From Anseranas semipalmata (lineage: Eukaryota; Chordata; Aves; Anseriformes; Anseranatidae), in contig VXAA01000631.1 in the NCBI GenBank assembly GCA_013399115.1, forward strand, positions 26,779 through 90,778: a DNA stretch of 64,000 bases, read 5' to 3'. Within the stretch, counting starts at the first letter, position 1; each line of letters starts with the position of its first letter. The notes under the pieces are model-generated. The model was not told the origin of the DNA, did not search any database, and was given only the letters and a program-made list of their open reading frames with translations. Both the position numbers and the translations under genes were made by a program. This document shows, piece after piece, positions 27,301 through 36,050 of the stretch.

Positions 27301-29055
27301 GTCTAGAATATTGTGACCAGTTTTGAGACCCTGATACAGGAAAAGACATAAATAAACTAGAATAAGATAAGCGGAGGGCCAGCAGGATCATCAGTGGGCT
27401 GAAGCCTCTGTCTGTGAGGAGAGGCTGATGGTACCAGACTTGTTCAACCTGGAGAAGGCTTCAGAGTGGGAGGGACCCAATATCTGCCTTCCAGTACTTG
27501 TGGGGAGGTCATCAAGAAAACGTAGCCAGGCCCTTCACAGAGTGGTGGTGGGAGGAACAGGCAAAAGCTGAATTGAGAGGTTCTGACTACAGAGTCTATA
27601 AAGGAAAACTTTTTCACCCTGAGGACAATCAGGCCAGTGAACAGGTTGCCCGGAGAGATTGTGCAGTCTCCATCTTCAGAACTTTTCAAGACTAATGGGG
27701 GTAAAGCCCTGAGTAAGCTGGTCTCTCCTCCTAGGTGACCCTGCTTTGAGCAGGAAGTTGAACTAGAGACTTTCTCAGGTTCCTTCCAATCTTAATTAAC
27801 CTGTGATTTACAGTCACTGATTCAGTGTAGCATCATGTACATCGTACCTTCATGGATTCCTTGCCCCAAGGAAAAGAAAATGTCATTCCTGCTTTGGCCT
27901 TTGGATTTCAATAAGGAAGTTCTGTACAGACCTTGTAACCAGAAGCTGCAGAAAGCTTATGCTGGTTTAATGTGTCCTTGGCAGCTTCAGAGTCCATGCA
28001 CAGCTCCACTTCCTGGTGTAAACATGAACATTCTGCTAACTTTTATTTCTGAGAATCTGTTGAGTAGCATGCCACGTACGTACGTACGTGTGTGTGTGTG
28101 TTCATTAAATGCATGTATAATAATCCATTCGTGTGGGTTTGAAGTGACACTGCAGCCCTTGATCTGACAAACCGTCTTCAGAGGAAAATGGGTTAAGCTG
28201 CAATTTTAAGCACACCACAGCAGCTGTAGTGTTTTGTTGCTGTTGTGATAGATGCAGGTTTGCATGGGAGTCTTTAGAGGAAGCAAATATCATTTTCAAA
28301 TAGCTTTAATGATGGGAGAATTTTGAAACTTATTATTAAGTGTCCTGTGGAATCAAGTTTTATTTACAAATGCAGGTATTGCATAGGATGCAATATCTAT
28401 AAAGTTTTTGTATAGCACCTCTACTAGTGCACCTTAATGCTGATGTGCAGGTAAGGCACATTCAGAATTTTTTTATTATTACTTTTTTTTTTTTTTAGGA
28501 GGCTTCCATTTAGCCACAGATAAGAGCTATTCTCTAACTCAGATATAAATGAGATAAGGAGCATCTTTCATATGAGAGGCTGGGAATGAAAGACAAGAGG
28601 TGGCGGGCAATAATTGAAACACATGAAATTCTATATAAACATAAGAACTTTTTTACTCTGTGGGTGGTCAAACACTGGAACAGGTTGCCCAGAGAGGTTG
28701 TGGAGTCTCTGTCTGTGGAGATACTCAGAAACCAACTGGACATGGTCCTGGGCAACCTCTTGTTGACCTTGCTTGAGCAGGTGGCTTGCACTATGTGATC
28801 ACAGGATGTCCCTTCCAACTTAAACAATTCTGTGACTCTGTGAAATTTCCACTGACATGTAGCTCTTCTTTTCTGTTATGTCTCTTCTAGGTGGTGGATT
28901 CCCAATTGGCTTGCATGATGAATGAGAACAGCATAGACTACATATCTCGTTTTAATGACCTTGCACAGGAACTATCGATACCTGAGCCAACCCGCAGGGA
29001 AATTCTGTTTGATGGAGGAGGTGGTGGTCCCCCTATCGGGGATCTCTCACAGTGA
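6285..29055 (+). CDS. CRAMP1: CRAMP1 (cramped chromatin regulator), 3' fifteen coding exons; 5' part outside window
   Basis: SANT-domain nuclear protein, vertebrate homologue of Drosophila cramped, a Polycomb-linked chromatin regulator; from memory, recent work ties it to linker histone H1 gene expression. Visible exons: 6285-6370, 7111-7234, 8351-8432, 9431-10696, 12907-13084, 17840-18021, 18835-18909, 20091-20172, 21031-21135, 22177-22355, 22941-23021, 25431-25665, 25932-26096, 26709-26854, 28891-29055. They total 3151 nt and read as one frame (1049 residues plus TGA). Landmarks that match the family as I recall it: [107 protein letters not shown] and the C-terminal Gly-rich ...GDLSQ. The SANT domain and start codon are not in the window. 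No stop or frameshift was found in any exon. Identity is very likely; exon edges are by eye. Confidence 0.95.
7111..7234 (+). CDS. CRAMP1: CRAMP1 visible exon 2
   Basis: Acceptor CTCCCTTCAG, donor GTAATG. It encodes [20 protein letters not shown] then [20 protein letters not shown], one of the best conserved parts of the protein. It ends with two bases (AG) that join the next exon to give Arg. Confidence 0.94.
8351..8432 (+). CDS. CRAMP1: CRAMP1 visible exon 3
   Basis: Acceptor TTGCATACAG, donor GTATCC. It encodes [20 protein letters not shown] then ALHEVRI and ends in phase 0. The donor is weaker than its neighbours (GTATCC) but the phase fits both sides. Confidence 0.92.
9431..10696 (+). 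CDS. CRAMP1: CRAMP1 visible exon 4, the large 1266-nt exon
   Basis: Acceptor TCTTTTTTAG, donor GTAAGT; phase 0 at both ends, 422 codons. It starts [12 protein letters not shown], continues with [20 protein letters not shown], has a long Ser/Pro-rich variable middle, then [20 protein letters not shown] and, near the end, [20 protein letters not shown] and [10 protein letters not shown]. The open frame at 9506-10729 is this exon read through its donor, not a separate gene. Confidence 0.95.
10697..12906 (+). other. CRAMP1: CRAMP1 intron after the large exon
   Basis: 2.2 kb, AT-rich. No repeat or exon recognised. Confidence 0.75.
12907..13084 (+). CDS. CRAMP1: CRAMP1 visible exon 5
   Basis: Acceptor CATTTTTAG, donor GTGAGT. 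It encodes [20 protein letters not shown] followed by [17 protein letters not shown] and a Ser-rich tail. One base (G) carries over. The QEEQSxTPPGKV block is the family match. Confidence 0.92.
14190..15690 (+). mobile_element. CR1 LINE, 5'-truncated, RT domain to 3' tail
   Basis: It begins in the middle of ORF2 ([20 protein letters not shown]) and keeps most of the reverse transcriptase ([20 protein letters not shown] at 14560-14620), the C-terminal region and the 3' end with ATTCTTGATTCTGTGA. Frameshifts at about 14,380 and 15,030 and a premature stop near 14,531 break it. The catalytic FADD box is FTDN here. It lies in the 4.75-kb CRAMP1 intron. Confidence 0.92.
17625..17780 (+). repeat. 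MIR-like SINE remnant
   Basis: It contains the MIR core pattern in decayed form: GTCAGTTTACAGGTGGGAAA, TTGTTTGAGGTCACA, GTGGCAGAGCCAGAATCCG, then a Cys/Ser-type CTCAGCTTTCC end. It lies just upstream of CRAMP1 visible exon 6. MIR elements are ancient and occur in birds at low copy. Confidence 0.75.
17840..18021 (+). CDS. CRAMP1: CRAMP1 visible exon 6
   Basis: Acceptor ATCTTCTAG, donor GTAAGT. It encodes [20 protein letters not shown], then [20 protein letters not shown] and [12 protein letters not shown], ending in phase 0. A decayed MIR-like SINE ends about 60 nt upstream of the acceptor. Confidence 0.93.
18835..18909 (+). CDS. CRAMP1: CRAMP1 visible exon 7
   Basis: Acceptor GTTCTTCTCCAG; the donor is the less usual GTCAGA. 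It is 25 codons, phase 0 both ends: [20 protein letters not shown] then PLVVQ. It is a basic, highly conserved patch. Confidence 0.92.
20091..20172 (+). CDS. CRAMP1: CRAMP1 visible exon 8
   Basis: Acceptor CTGTCACATAG, donor GTGAGT. It encodes [20 protein letters not shown] then LSNSSIT and leaves one base (G). The [10 protein letters not shown] block matches the family. Confidence 0.9.
20263..20356. repeat. (TTA)n microsatellite with a degenerate duplicated tail
   Basis: TTATTATTATTATTATTATT followed by two copies of TAGATATTAT(TA)ATCCTTT. It lies about 90 nt downstream of the donor of CRAMP1 visible exon 8. Confidence 0.9.
21031..21135 (+). CDS. CRAMP1: CRAMP1 visible exon 9
   Basis: Acceptor CTTCACCACAG, donor GTAAGT. 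After a shared Gly codon it encodes [20 protein letters not shown] then [14 protein letters not shown]. One base (A) carries over. Confidence 0.92.
22177..22355 (+). CDS. CRAMP1: CRAMP1 visible exon 10
   Basis: Acceptor TTTCACAAAAG, donor GTCAGA. It encodes [20 protein letters not shown], then [14 protein letters not shown], and ends in phase 0 at ...SITTVE. Confidence 0.91.
22941..23021 (+). CDS. CRAMP1: CRAMP1 visible exon 11
   Basis: Acceptor TTGTTTCTAG, donor GTAGAG; 27 codons, phase 0. It encodes [20 protein letters not shown] then AVPGGFQ. It is the least conserved small exon; the call rests on the FISLPxRxEQE match, on phase and on position. Confidence 0.85.
23826..24593 (-). mobile_element. 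CR1 LINE 3' fragment, reverse orientation
   Basis: The 3' tail is at the left (TCACGGAATCACAGAATGG, the reverse of the CR1 end). Reading on the - strand gives [20 protein letters not shown] ... [24 protein letters not shown] CR1 ORF2 C-terminus. It is truncated at its 5' end at about 24,593 and lies in a CRAMP1 intron. Confidence 0.92.
24959..25083 (+). mobile_element. Short CR1 3'-end fragment
   Basis: About 125 bp ending CCATTCTGTGATTCTGTGAA, preceded by the usual CR1 GGTTGGACTAGGTGATCTCC block. It lies about 370 bp from the oppositely oriented copy at 23826-24593, in the same intron. Confidence 0.9.
25431..25665 (+). CDS. CRAMP1: CRAMP1 visible exon 12
   Basis: Acceptor CTTGTAACAG, donor GTAAGT. 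It encodes [20 protein letters not shown], then [20 protein letters not shown] and [15 protein letters not shown]. One base (A) carries over. Confidence 0.94.
25932..26096 (+). CDS. CRAMP1: CRAMP1 visible exon 13
   Basis: Acceptor TTGGCTTACAG, donor GTAAGT. It encodes [20 protein letters not shown], then [20 protein letters not shown]. It leaves one base (T), which makes Ser with the next exon. Confidence 0.93.
26709..26854 (+). CDS. CRAMP1: CRAMP1 visible exon 14
   Basis: Acceptor CTTTATAG, donor GTATGT. It encodes [20 protein letters not shown], then [20 protein letters not shown] and ADVAE, ending in phase 0. Confidence 0.94.
27172..27812 (+). mobile_element. Old CR1 3' fragment in a CRAMP1 intron
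   Basis: Diverged CR1 ORF2 end: ...TTCAACCTGGAGAAGG..., TTCACCCTGAGGACAATCAG, GGTTGCCCGGAGAG, ending in CTTCCAATCTTAATTAACCTGTGA. It is more decayed than the other copies and shares blocks with the fragment at 34165. Confidence 0.85.
28076..28101. repeat. (ACGT)n-(GT)n alternating tract
   Basis: ACGTACGTACGTACGT runs into GTGTGTGTGTG. It is strictly alternating purine-pyrimidine, in an intron of CRAMP1. Confidence 0.85.
28540..28845 (+). mobile_element. CR1 3' fragment upstream of the last CRAMP1 exon
   Basis: It contains GGTGGTCAAACACTGGAACA, GGTTGCCCAGAGAGGTTGTG and the CR1 end AATTCTGTGACTCTGTGA. It stops about 45 bp before the acceptor of the last coding exon. Confidence 0.88.
28891..29055 (+). 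CDS. CRAMP1: CRAMP1 last coding exon with stop
   Basis: Acceptor TGTCTCTTCTAG. It encodes [20 protein letters not shown] then [20 protein letters not shown], a Gly run and GDLSQ, ending with TGA at 29053-29055. The terminal sequence matches the family C-terminus. Confidence 0.95.
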   Translation: MVDSQLACMMNENSIDYISRFNDLAQELSIPEPTRREILFDGGGGGPPIGDLSQ

Positions 29056-32000
29056 GTGTATGAGACCAGCAGGCTGGTTTAGACTGTTCAGCTTAAGTTG
29101 GAACTTGCAGTGCTGGATCATGGCAAGGGCAGATTGCAGAGGAGCAGCTGAGGCTCGGTTGTCCCTGTCTTGTGTACTTCTTTCTAAAAGAGCAGCATTG
29201 TCGTCAAAGGTCTGAAGAAGTACTTGCAGGTCCTGGAATGTGCAATATACTGGGAACAACATAACGTGGAGTAGTATTATAGGAAATGGTGTATCCCCGG
29301 CATCAGTGATATAAGATGGCAGGTTTACGAGACAGTCCTGGACTTGTACTTTGGAATGGCCTAGGCAAGAAGCTCAAGCAGGAAAGGGTATTACTAGAAG
29401 CTCCCCTACACGAGTTGTTTTTTGCATAGTACTCAAAATGCCATGATTTGGAATCCACATTGAAGTTATGGACAATGAAGGATGCGGGTAGGTATGGAAA
29501 CTATTTTGCATCTTGACATGTCCTAGTTGTCACGCTTTTTATGAATCAGTCAAACTGAATTTTGTTGCACTCTCTTCAAAGGTGCTGCAACTCTATGATG
29601 CTTCATTTTTATAGACCATTCTATTTCTTTGGCTATGGTTTGACAGTTCCAGCAGGGACATGTATTTGCTTTCTTGTTTTGTAGGGGAGCTCTGATTCAC
29701 CCTACTCCCAGATTGCGTAGATGTCTGGGGAGTTTCCTCTATTTTTAAACCCCATCACATCACAATCATCCTGCTGACTGTACTCATATTCTCCATCTTT
29801 GAGGTTCTTCACCACATTGCACAGTTCATCCCAGAAGTGGGAGAGTGCTTTTCTGCTTTCCCTGAAGAACAGTTGCTTTTCAAGTCAGGAGACACTGCAA
29901 AAGAGCTTATTGGAATCACTATGAAAGCTTTGTCATTATTAGTCTTGGCTGTGCTGGAAACCTGTATATATTGACATCTTTCTCCAAAAAAACCTGAGAA
30001 TTTTCCCAGGAGAGGAAATAGGAAAGAATATTGTAATCTATAGATACAAATAATATTTTAACGCTAAAGTTGTTGAAATCTGTCTTGTGTCATGAAGAGG
30101 AGAGGTATCAAGTCCTAGCTTAATCCCTTAGTCCTTTCTCATTTCTTCCTTGTTCTGTGAATTCCAGGTACTCTGTAGTACCTCAGGGCATCATTTTTCA
30201 TTATAGTCACTCCCAGGCACTCATGGATCTAGAACTCCCTCTGCTAAATCCCTATGCATTTAATGGTAGTGTTTTAATATCTGAAAGACCCAGATCCTGA
30301 TTCCAGCGGATTGAAAGGAATCTAAAATTACTTTCTCTACAGCCAGTTTTCCTTCAATTCTACCTTTATAACTCAGGAGACTTTTCCTATTTCCTTTCCT
30401 ACCAATCTTGAGAGAGAATACCTTTACTGTGCCCCTTTTTTAAGCACTTGTCTGCTTCTCCAGTGAGAGGATGTCCCTTGGCTATTTTAAGTTGCTCTGA
30501 ACTTATCCAAGGGGATAGTCCTATATAAACCTCAACTTTATATTATTAATAAACAAAACTTCTCCATCTCTTACGCTATTATCAGGGGTTCACTTTCCCA
30601 ACTTGCACTATACTTGGTGGATGGAATTCTGCCTGCCTTCAGATGCTTTTACAAGGCATTTGGCTGGGAGTTTCTGCTTGTAACCTTGCTCGTGATGCAC
30701 TGATTGGATTTGCTGTTTTCCCAGTCACTTTACCCTGCTTAGGTAGATTTTGTTTTACTGCTACATAGTTTGCCTTATGCTCTCTATCATTTAGAGAAAA
30801 TGTAACAAGTTTTCTGATGTACCTTTTGTGTGGCCCAGAGCAACTTTACTGATGTCAATCAAAAAGTACTGAGATTTGTATGACATTCCAAGACCCCACA
30901 TAAAAGGCTGCTACGTTCTTTGCTATAGGAACCATACACTTGTGTAAAAACAACATTAGTATGATCAATTGTTCCCAACAGGGAGCCAAGCTTGTATTGC
31001 TAGCAAGAAGACAGTCATGACAAGAAAAATGGAGAATTTCATACCTGTGGGATAACTCTCTATTCTGTCCACATGTCACATGGGATGTTAAGTCCTTCGG
31101 TCATTATTTTTCTTTCGTTATCCTTACAGAGCGTTGTGTGGTGATGCAATTATCAGGAAATCATGTAAACCTGGAATATAAAAAGTTGAATGATGTCAGA
31201 AGAATGAATGCTGAGGAGTAAGTGATTCTGAGCATTCACCCTTGGTGTGGAGAGGATACCCATTAATCTCGAAAGTTACTCCCCCTAAAACTTCTAAGTT
31301 TTACTTAAAATTGAGCTATATTTTGATTCAGTCTTTCCCAGAGTGTCTCCTCTTGGTTTTGGCTTCTTACATTGGTAATGCTGGTTATGTCCTATGTGCT
31401 GTACCTCCAAAAATCCTTCAGACTTGCAGGACAAAAGTAGAGGGCTCCTCATGTAGCTGTGACTATGGATTACAGGACATTCAGGAGGAGATGTGATGTA
31501 TTCTAATGAAGTACTGTATTTAAAAAAAAAAAAAATCTGAACTCAAACTTTAAAATATTGAAAGACCAGCTTGATGGTCTCCGATGCATTTAGGTAGCTT
31601 GACAAACATTTCATCTTCTCTACCCATGCTGGGAATTAAGTGGATGCAACACTAAGTTTGACTCTTAGATTGCCTAGAATAAGTGCCAGTGTTGCTGCAC
31701 CATATGGCAGAGCATTTCATCAAGGTCTGTGAAGAGTTTCTGCTATCTGATACAGGGAGCTGTCAAGCTGCCCCTTCTCAGCCCATTCAGTTGCCAGAGG
31801 GGAGTAATAATATTGCAGAATGAATGTCAGCATTGTGGCTATTTTTAATGATGCTGTGAGATCAGCAAGTTTTAAAATGCTGAAGCCTTGTAAGTAGACT
31901 TGGACCACCAAGTAATAACAAAGTGGATATGACAGAACTCAGTTCAGCACCAACACTTTTGTGGTTAGGTATGTGTTTAGCATCAGCCTCTTAAAAGTTC

Positions 32001-32371
32001 TGGTTATGAAATAGCTTGGCATCCTTTCTTTCACCAAATTCTCTTAACATGCTCCTTTTGAGACTTGAAGCTCCTACAGACTCTTGCCTTCCATATTTGG
32101 GTTCTGATTTCAGAAGTGTAATGCTCTGCAAAGTGCATTTTAATAACTTAGCCCTTTCAGGACAAGTAAGTTTTATCAGGGAAAAACTTGAAAATAACTT
32201 AGATCATTGTGATAATTTTGAATTGATGCAGAATTTGCTACCCTTATTATGTGAAAAGTCACTTAAACATGTCTAACTCCACTAGTTCTAGATTCTATGT
32301 GAATGTGCTTTACATACTAATCATCATCAATTTGTGCCTAAGACTGCTAAGGGAAAAAATGGTGGGTGGAT

Positions 32372-32418
32372 GTGTGTATACACATACATATGTGCGCACA
32401 CACATACATACATACATT
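32372..32418. repeat. CACATA/CATA microsatellite in the CRAMP1 3' UTR
   Basis: Runs of CACATACATA, GTGCGCACACACATA and CATACATACAT. Simple tandem repeat. Confidence 0.8.
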
Positions 32419-33598
32419 ACTAAAACCCAAAACTTGTTTAATTTTTTCAGCTTCCCCAACACAAGTGAGAGGATTCGTGTCTGTAACAAACGTCAGCTTA
32501 TCCTAAGCAAACATTAAAGCAAGCTACACTGAAATTTGGGCAGGATAGTTTTAAGTTAAACGTAACCTTGTTAGCTTAATAGCTGCCTGGGACACTGTAA
32601 GGCAGTCGAAGAGGACAAATGGACACTAAGAACTTCCAGTTCTAGTATTAATTGCTCTAAGGCTTTAGTTTTTACTAGTTTTATTTTTAAACCTCTGATA
32701 GGCTTGCCCCATGTTGGTTTAGCGGCTGTATGTACAATAAGGAAGTTCTGAGTAGTTCAGCAAGGTGAGTGGCAGAAAATTCAGTATTTGTTGTCATAAT
32801 AGTCTGGGTGAAAAGCGGTACTACATCCTAAGAATTAGATCTACCTGTGTGTGCACCAATAGTGGGTTTTCTTCTGGGTGTTGCATCTTGATTAGCCACA
32901 CAATTCATTTTATCCTTTATCACTAAATCTACTAAGTATAGGAATAATAATTGTTTTTAGTATGCTGTTGTTAAGCCTTTCCTTGACACCCTTTATATTT
33001 CTAAATTGAATTAAATAGCTTGGATCAAATCTAAACTTATAAAAACATCTCATTTACTGAATCCACAGATCCCAGAGTGGAAATTAAGTTGCATTTTGTT
33101 TTTTACACTCAGAATTTGGATGCATTTATAAGGAAAGTACTGCACTTTGTTTGTTTGTTTTAAACCTTTTCAAACCTTTGAATCTCTTAATTTCACAGCA
33201 GTTTGTAAATGTTAACTAAGTGAAACCTTGGCAAGCACTACGGCAATAAGTTATCATTAATTATTGAAACGTGATAACTGCTTTAGAGCTTATGGTTCTG
33301 GCAGCAAAATTTAATGCTGTTTCTTTTAATAATAGTTAAGCCATATCATCTAAGGTTTCTGGCTTGTTTGACATGTGAATTTGTTTTATAGATGATAAAT
33401 ATACCTATATAGTGTATGTATAAAGCAGAATGCCTGTCCTTACTGATTATTTTTTGTACCATATTGTAAATTATATTATTTATTCTTTACCAATTTTGGA
33501 AAAAGGTGTTTTGGTTATTTAATATAATATACAAAAGCTGTTAAACTTCCTCTGTTTAAATTTCCAATTCAACTTGTAAAGCTGTTTTTATTCTTGTG

Positions 33599-33604
33599 CA
33601 TAAA
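33599..33604 (+). terminator. CRAMP1: Candidate poly(A) signal for CRAMP1 (CATAAA variant)
   Basis: CATAAA sits in a U-rich context with a GT-rich stretch about 35 nt downstream. It is a variant hexamer, so the call is weak; AATAAA at 33936 competes. Confidence 0.35.
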
Positions 33605-34164
33605 TACATACTAATACTTGGTCTAACTCATGTCCAGTGTGTTATTTGCAGTTCATGCCCTATCAGATTTTCCATTTAACCTGTATCTACAATGTAATAT
33701 TTATAAAGTAATGGCCCCATTAGAATCTGGGGGATAAAAATTTGTCCATAATGCTAAGCTTTTCCAGGTGAAATTCTGGTTTCAGTGAGCTCAATGGCGT
33801 AATTTCCATTGATACCTCCCATCCCAGAATTTTCATGATTTTCACCATTGTGAGAGAATGGTTTTATTTTGGGTTGTGGTTCTTTTTTATGCCTTCCAGT
33901 TTCCATTCCCAGTAGTGTCCCTTAATTGTGAACATAATAAATGAGTCAAACCAGAGGGCTCTCTGTCCTGAATCTCGTACCTTTCACTGTGGTCACCAGT
34001 AACAAGGAGGAGAGGAAAAAAAAAAAAAGCAAAAGGGTATGTATATCTTGATTTTCCCCCTACCCCCCCAGACACACGCTCCAGCACACCTTCACAACTG
34101 TAGATAAGCAGGAGCTTAGATGTAAAGGTTTTATTGTGCCATTGTGTTTATATTGCCACCATTG

Positions 34165-34370
34165 GAGAAAATTTCACCCTGAGGACAATCAGGCAGGGGA
34201 GCAGGTTGCCCAGAGAAGGTTGTGCAGTGTCTGTCTTCCAGGCTTTTCAAGATATCTGAATAAAGCCTTGAGGAAACTGATCTGATCTCATAGCTCACCC
34301 TGCTTTGAGAAGATGGTTGGACTGGAGACTTCCTGCCGTTCCTTTCAGCCTGAATTATCCTATGATATGT
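34165..34370 (+). mobile_element. Old CR1 3' fragment downstream of CRAMP1
   Basis: It shares TTCACCCTGAGGACAATCAG and GCAGGTTGCCCAGAGAAGG with the 27172 copy, then GGTTGGACTGGAGACTTCC and a decayed tail. It lies between the CRAMP1 3' end and the CpG island. Confidence 0.85.
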
Positions 34371-35399
34371 TACTAATTTATCTGATTCTTTTTTTGTGCA
34401 TGTTTTAGCTTTTGATCTCTGCAACATCCAATGGCAGCTTTTAGTTAATTATGCACTGAGAAAGTACAAGAATATTCTGATAACACATGACAAGAAATTA
34501 AGAATGTCTTCAAAAGCACAAAAAAGCACCTTGTTACTAATATTCATTGATGCTTCCTTTCCCTCTAAAGAGTGAGGATTCACCTCTACCACCTGCGTAG
34601 TGACGAAAACTAGAATGTATGACCAAGTCTGAGCTCTTTCTGTTCACCTTCTCACCTCTACTGTCCTAATGACAAAGGCTCACAACTAAGAGAGATCTTC
34701 AACTCTTTTCCACCTTATGTTAAAGCTAGTACTGAATCCTACCACTTTCAGAAGTTAAGATTACCTAAACTTTGCCCTAACGAACAAAGTGTAACACTGT
34801 AAAAACAGAAGGAATGATCCAGAAGTAAGGAATGATGGGCAAAACAAGAAATTAAACAAGACGTTGCAGTTAGAATGCCTAGTTTTGGTGGTGATGGTGG
34901 TGGGATTTTAGTTCTTCAAGACAAAAGCAGCCTCTAAAGAGACAATAGCACTGCCTCTAAATTTAGTTCTTGGCGTACAGAAAGCTCTGGAACCATTAAA
35001 TAAAACCTTCAGCTGAAACTGCTAACTGTTGGTACTGTGGAAAGTGTTTAAGAATCATGTAAGCGTTGGTTCCCTGGCCGCAGCTTTACCAGCTTCTCTG
35101 AGCCCAGACCCCACAGAGAACGGGTGGCTTTCAAATGCTGGGTGTCCGGTGCCGCGGCTGTGCGGGCAGCTGCTGGAGCCTGGCATGAGGCAGAACGCAG
35201 GGAACGGTGCTGCTCGGTGACTGCGGGAGGAACCCCCGCTGTGTGCCCGGGGCGGAGGGGCAATGCTCTCCTGACAAAGCCGGAGGGAACTCCAGGGGTT
35301 GTCAGGTTATAAAACTGCTTGTGAGGTCACTTCTTGCATGGTCTTCAGCTGCCTTTTTGCTTTAGAGGGATGGGCTGGGGTGAAACGTCCACACAGCCC

Positions 35400-36050
35400 C
35401 CCTGAGGGCCTGGCTGCGCAACTGAGCCGAGCTTTCTCTGCCCGAGAGGCGGCGCGCCCGGGGAAAGGGCCTGAACGCTGCGGGGCCCGCCCTCAGGAGC
35501 GCGCTACAGGCCCCTGGCTGCAGCCGTGGCCGCGCAAGGCCCGCAGCTCGGCCGCGCCCCCTCGCCCCGCCCAGTGGGCGGCCCCTTCCGCTGCCGCGCT
35601 CGGGCTGCGCCGTTCCGCCTCAGGCGGCCCCGCCCCGCCGCGGGAAGGGAGAGGCCCGGCGCCCCGCGGATACCGCCACGCGCTGCGGACAGCCCACGGA
35701 AGCCGCGCCTAGTGCCGGGCACCGCCCGCCCTTCCTCTCAGCCAATGGCTCTGCTGCTCCCTCTAACGGACGTACAGTGCTTCCAATGGGAGGAGGCCAG
35801 AACAAGAGACGGCGCGGGTCCTGTTCAAGCTTCCCTCCTTCTGTGAGGCAGGACAGGCAGGACCTCGAGGACAGGCAGGACCCCGAGGGGGGCGGGCTCG
35901 CGTTCGATAGGNGGCAGGGCCGTGGCGGGGGGCTCGGGGCTCGAGGCGGGGCGGGGGAGGCAGCGGAGGGGCGGCGGGAGCCGGGCGGAGGGCGCCTCTG
36001 TGTGAGGCGCGGCGGGGCGGGATGCGGGGGGTGTCGAAATATATTTCTGC
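35400..36050. promoter_or_regulatory. JPT2: CpG island, probable JPT2 promoter
   Basis: Base composition switches from AT-rich to strongly GC-rich with many CG dinucleotides, the only such block between CRAMP1 and JPT2 exon 2. CCAAT boxes lie at 35742-35746 and 35783-35787. GGGCGG-type GC boxes are frequent from about 35,885. There is no clear TATA box. It lies about 4.6 kb upstream of JPT2 exon 2, as expected for the promoter and first exon. A single N lies at 35912, a typical place for sequencing trouble in GC-rich bird DNA. Confidence 0.75.
35786..35910 (+). CDS. JPT2: Candidate JPT2 exon 1 (start uncertain, donor masked by N)
   Basis: The open frame starting at ATG 35786 ends ...DPEGGGLAFD plus two bases (AG). 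This is exactly the phase exon 2 needs, giving [18 protein letters not shown], which resembles the DSEGGRAGSR-KPPGG junction I recall for mammalian JPT2. The donor would be G35911-N35912, so GT only if N is T; the downstream bases GGCAGG are a poor donor match. The ATG overlaps a CCAAT box, so the true start may be elsewhere. Treat as a hypothesis. Confidence 0.4.

Larger units (their letters stand above)
26097..28890 (+). other. CRAMP1: Last two CRAMP1 introns (26097-26708 and 26855-28890)
   Basis: The first is T/TG-rich (26439-26510) with no element. The second holds CR1 fragments at 27172-27812 and 28540-28845 and the alternating tract at 28076. Confidence 0.75.
29056..33640 (+). other. 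CRAMP1: CRAMP1 3' untranslated region (end estimated)
   Basis: No coding exon is visible after the stop, and the AT-rich sequence has no CR1 insertions, unlike the flanking introns. A long 3' UTR would fit the human gene. A likely end is the CATAAA variant signal at 33599-33604 followed by GT-rich sequence (GTCCAGTGTGTTATTTG). A canonical AATAAA at 33936-33941 is an alternative. The end is inferred. Confidence 0.55.
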
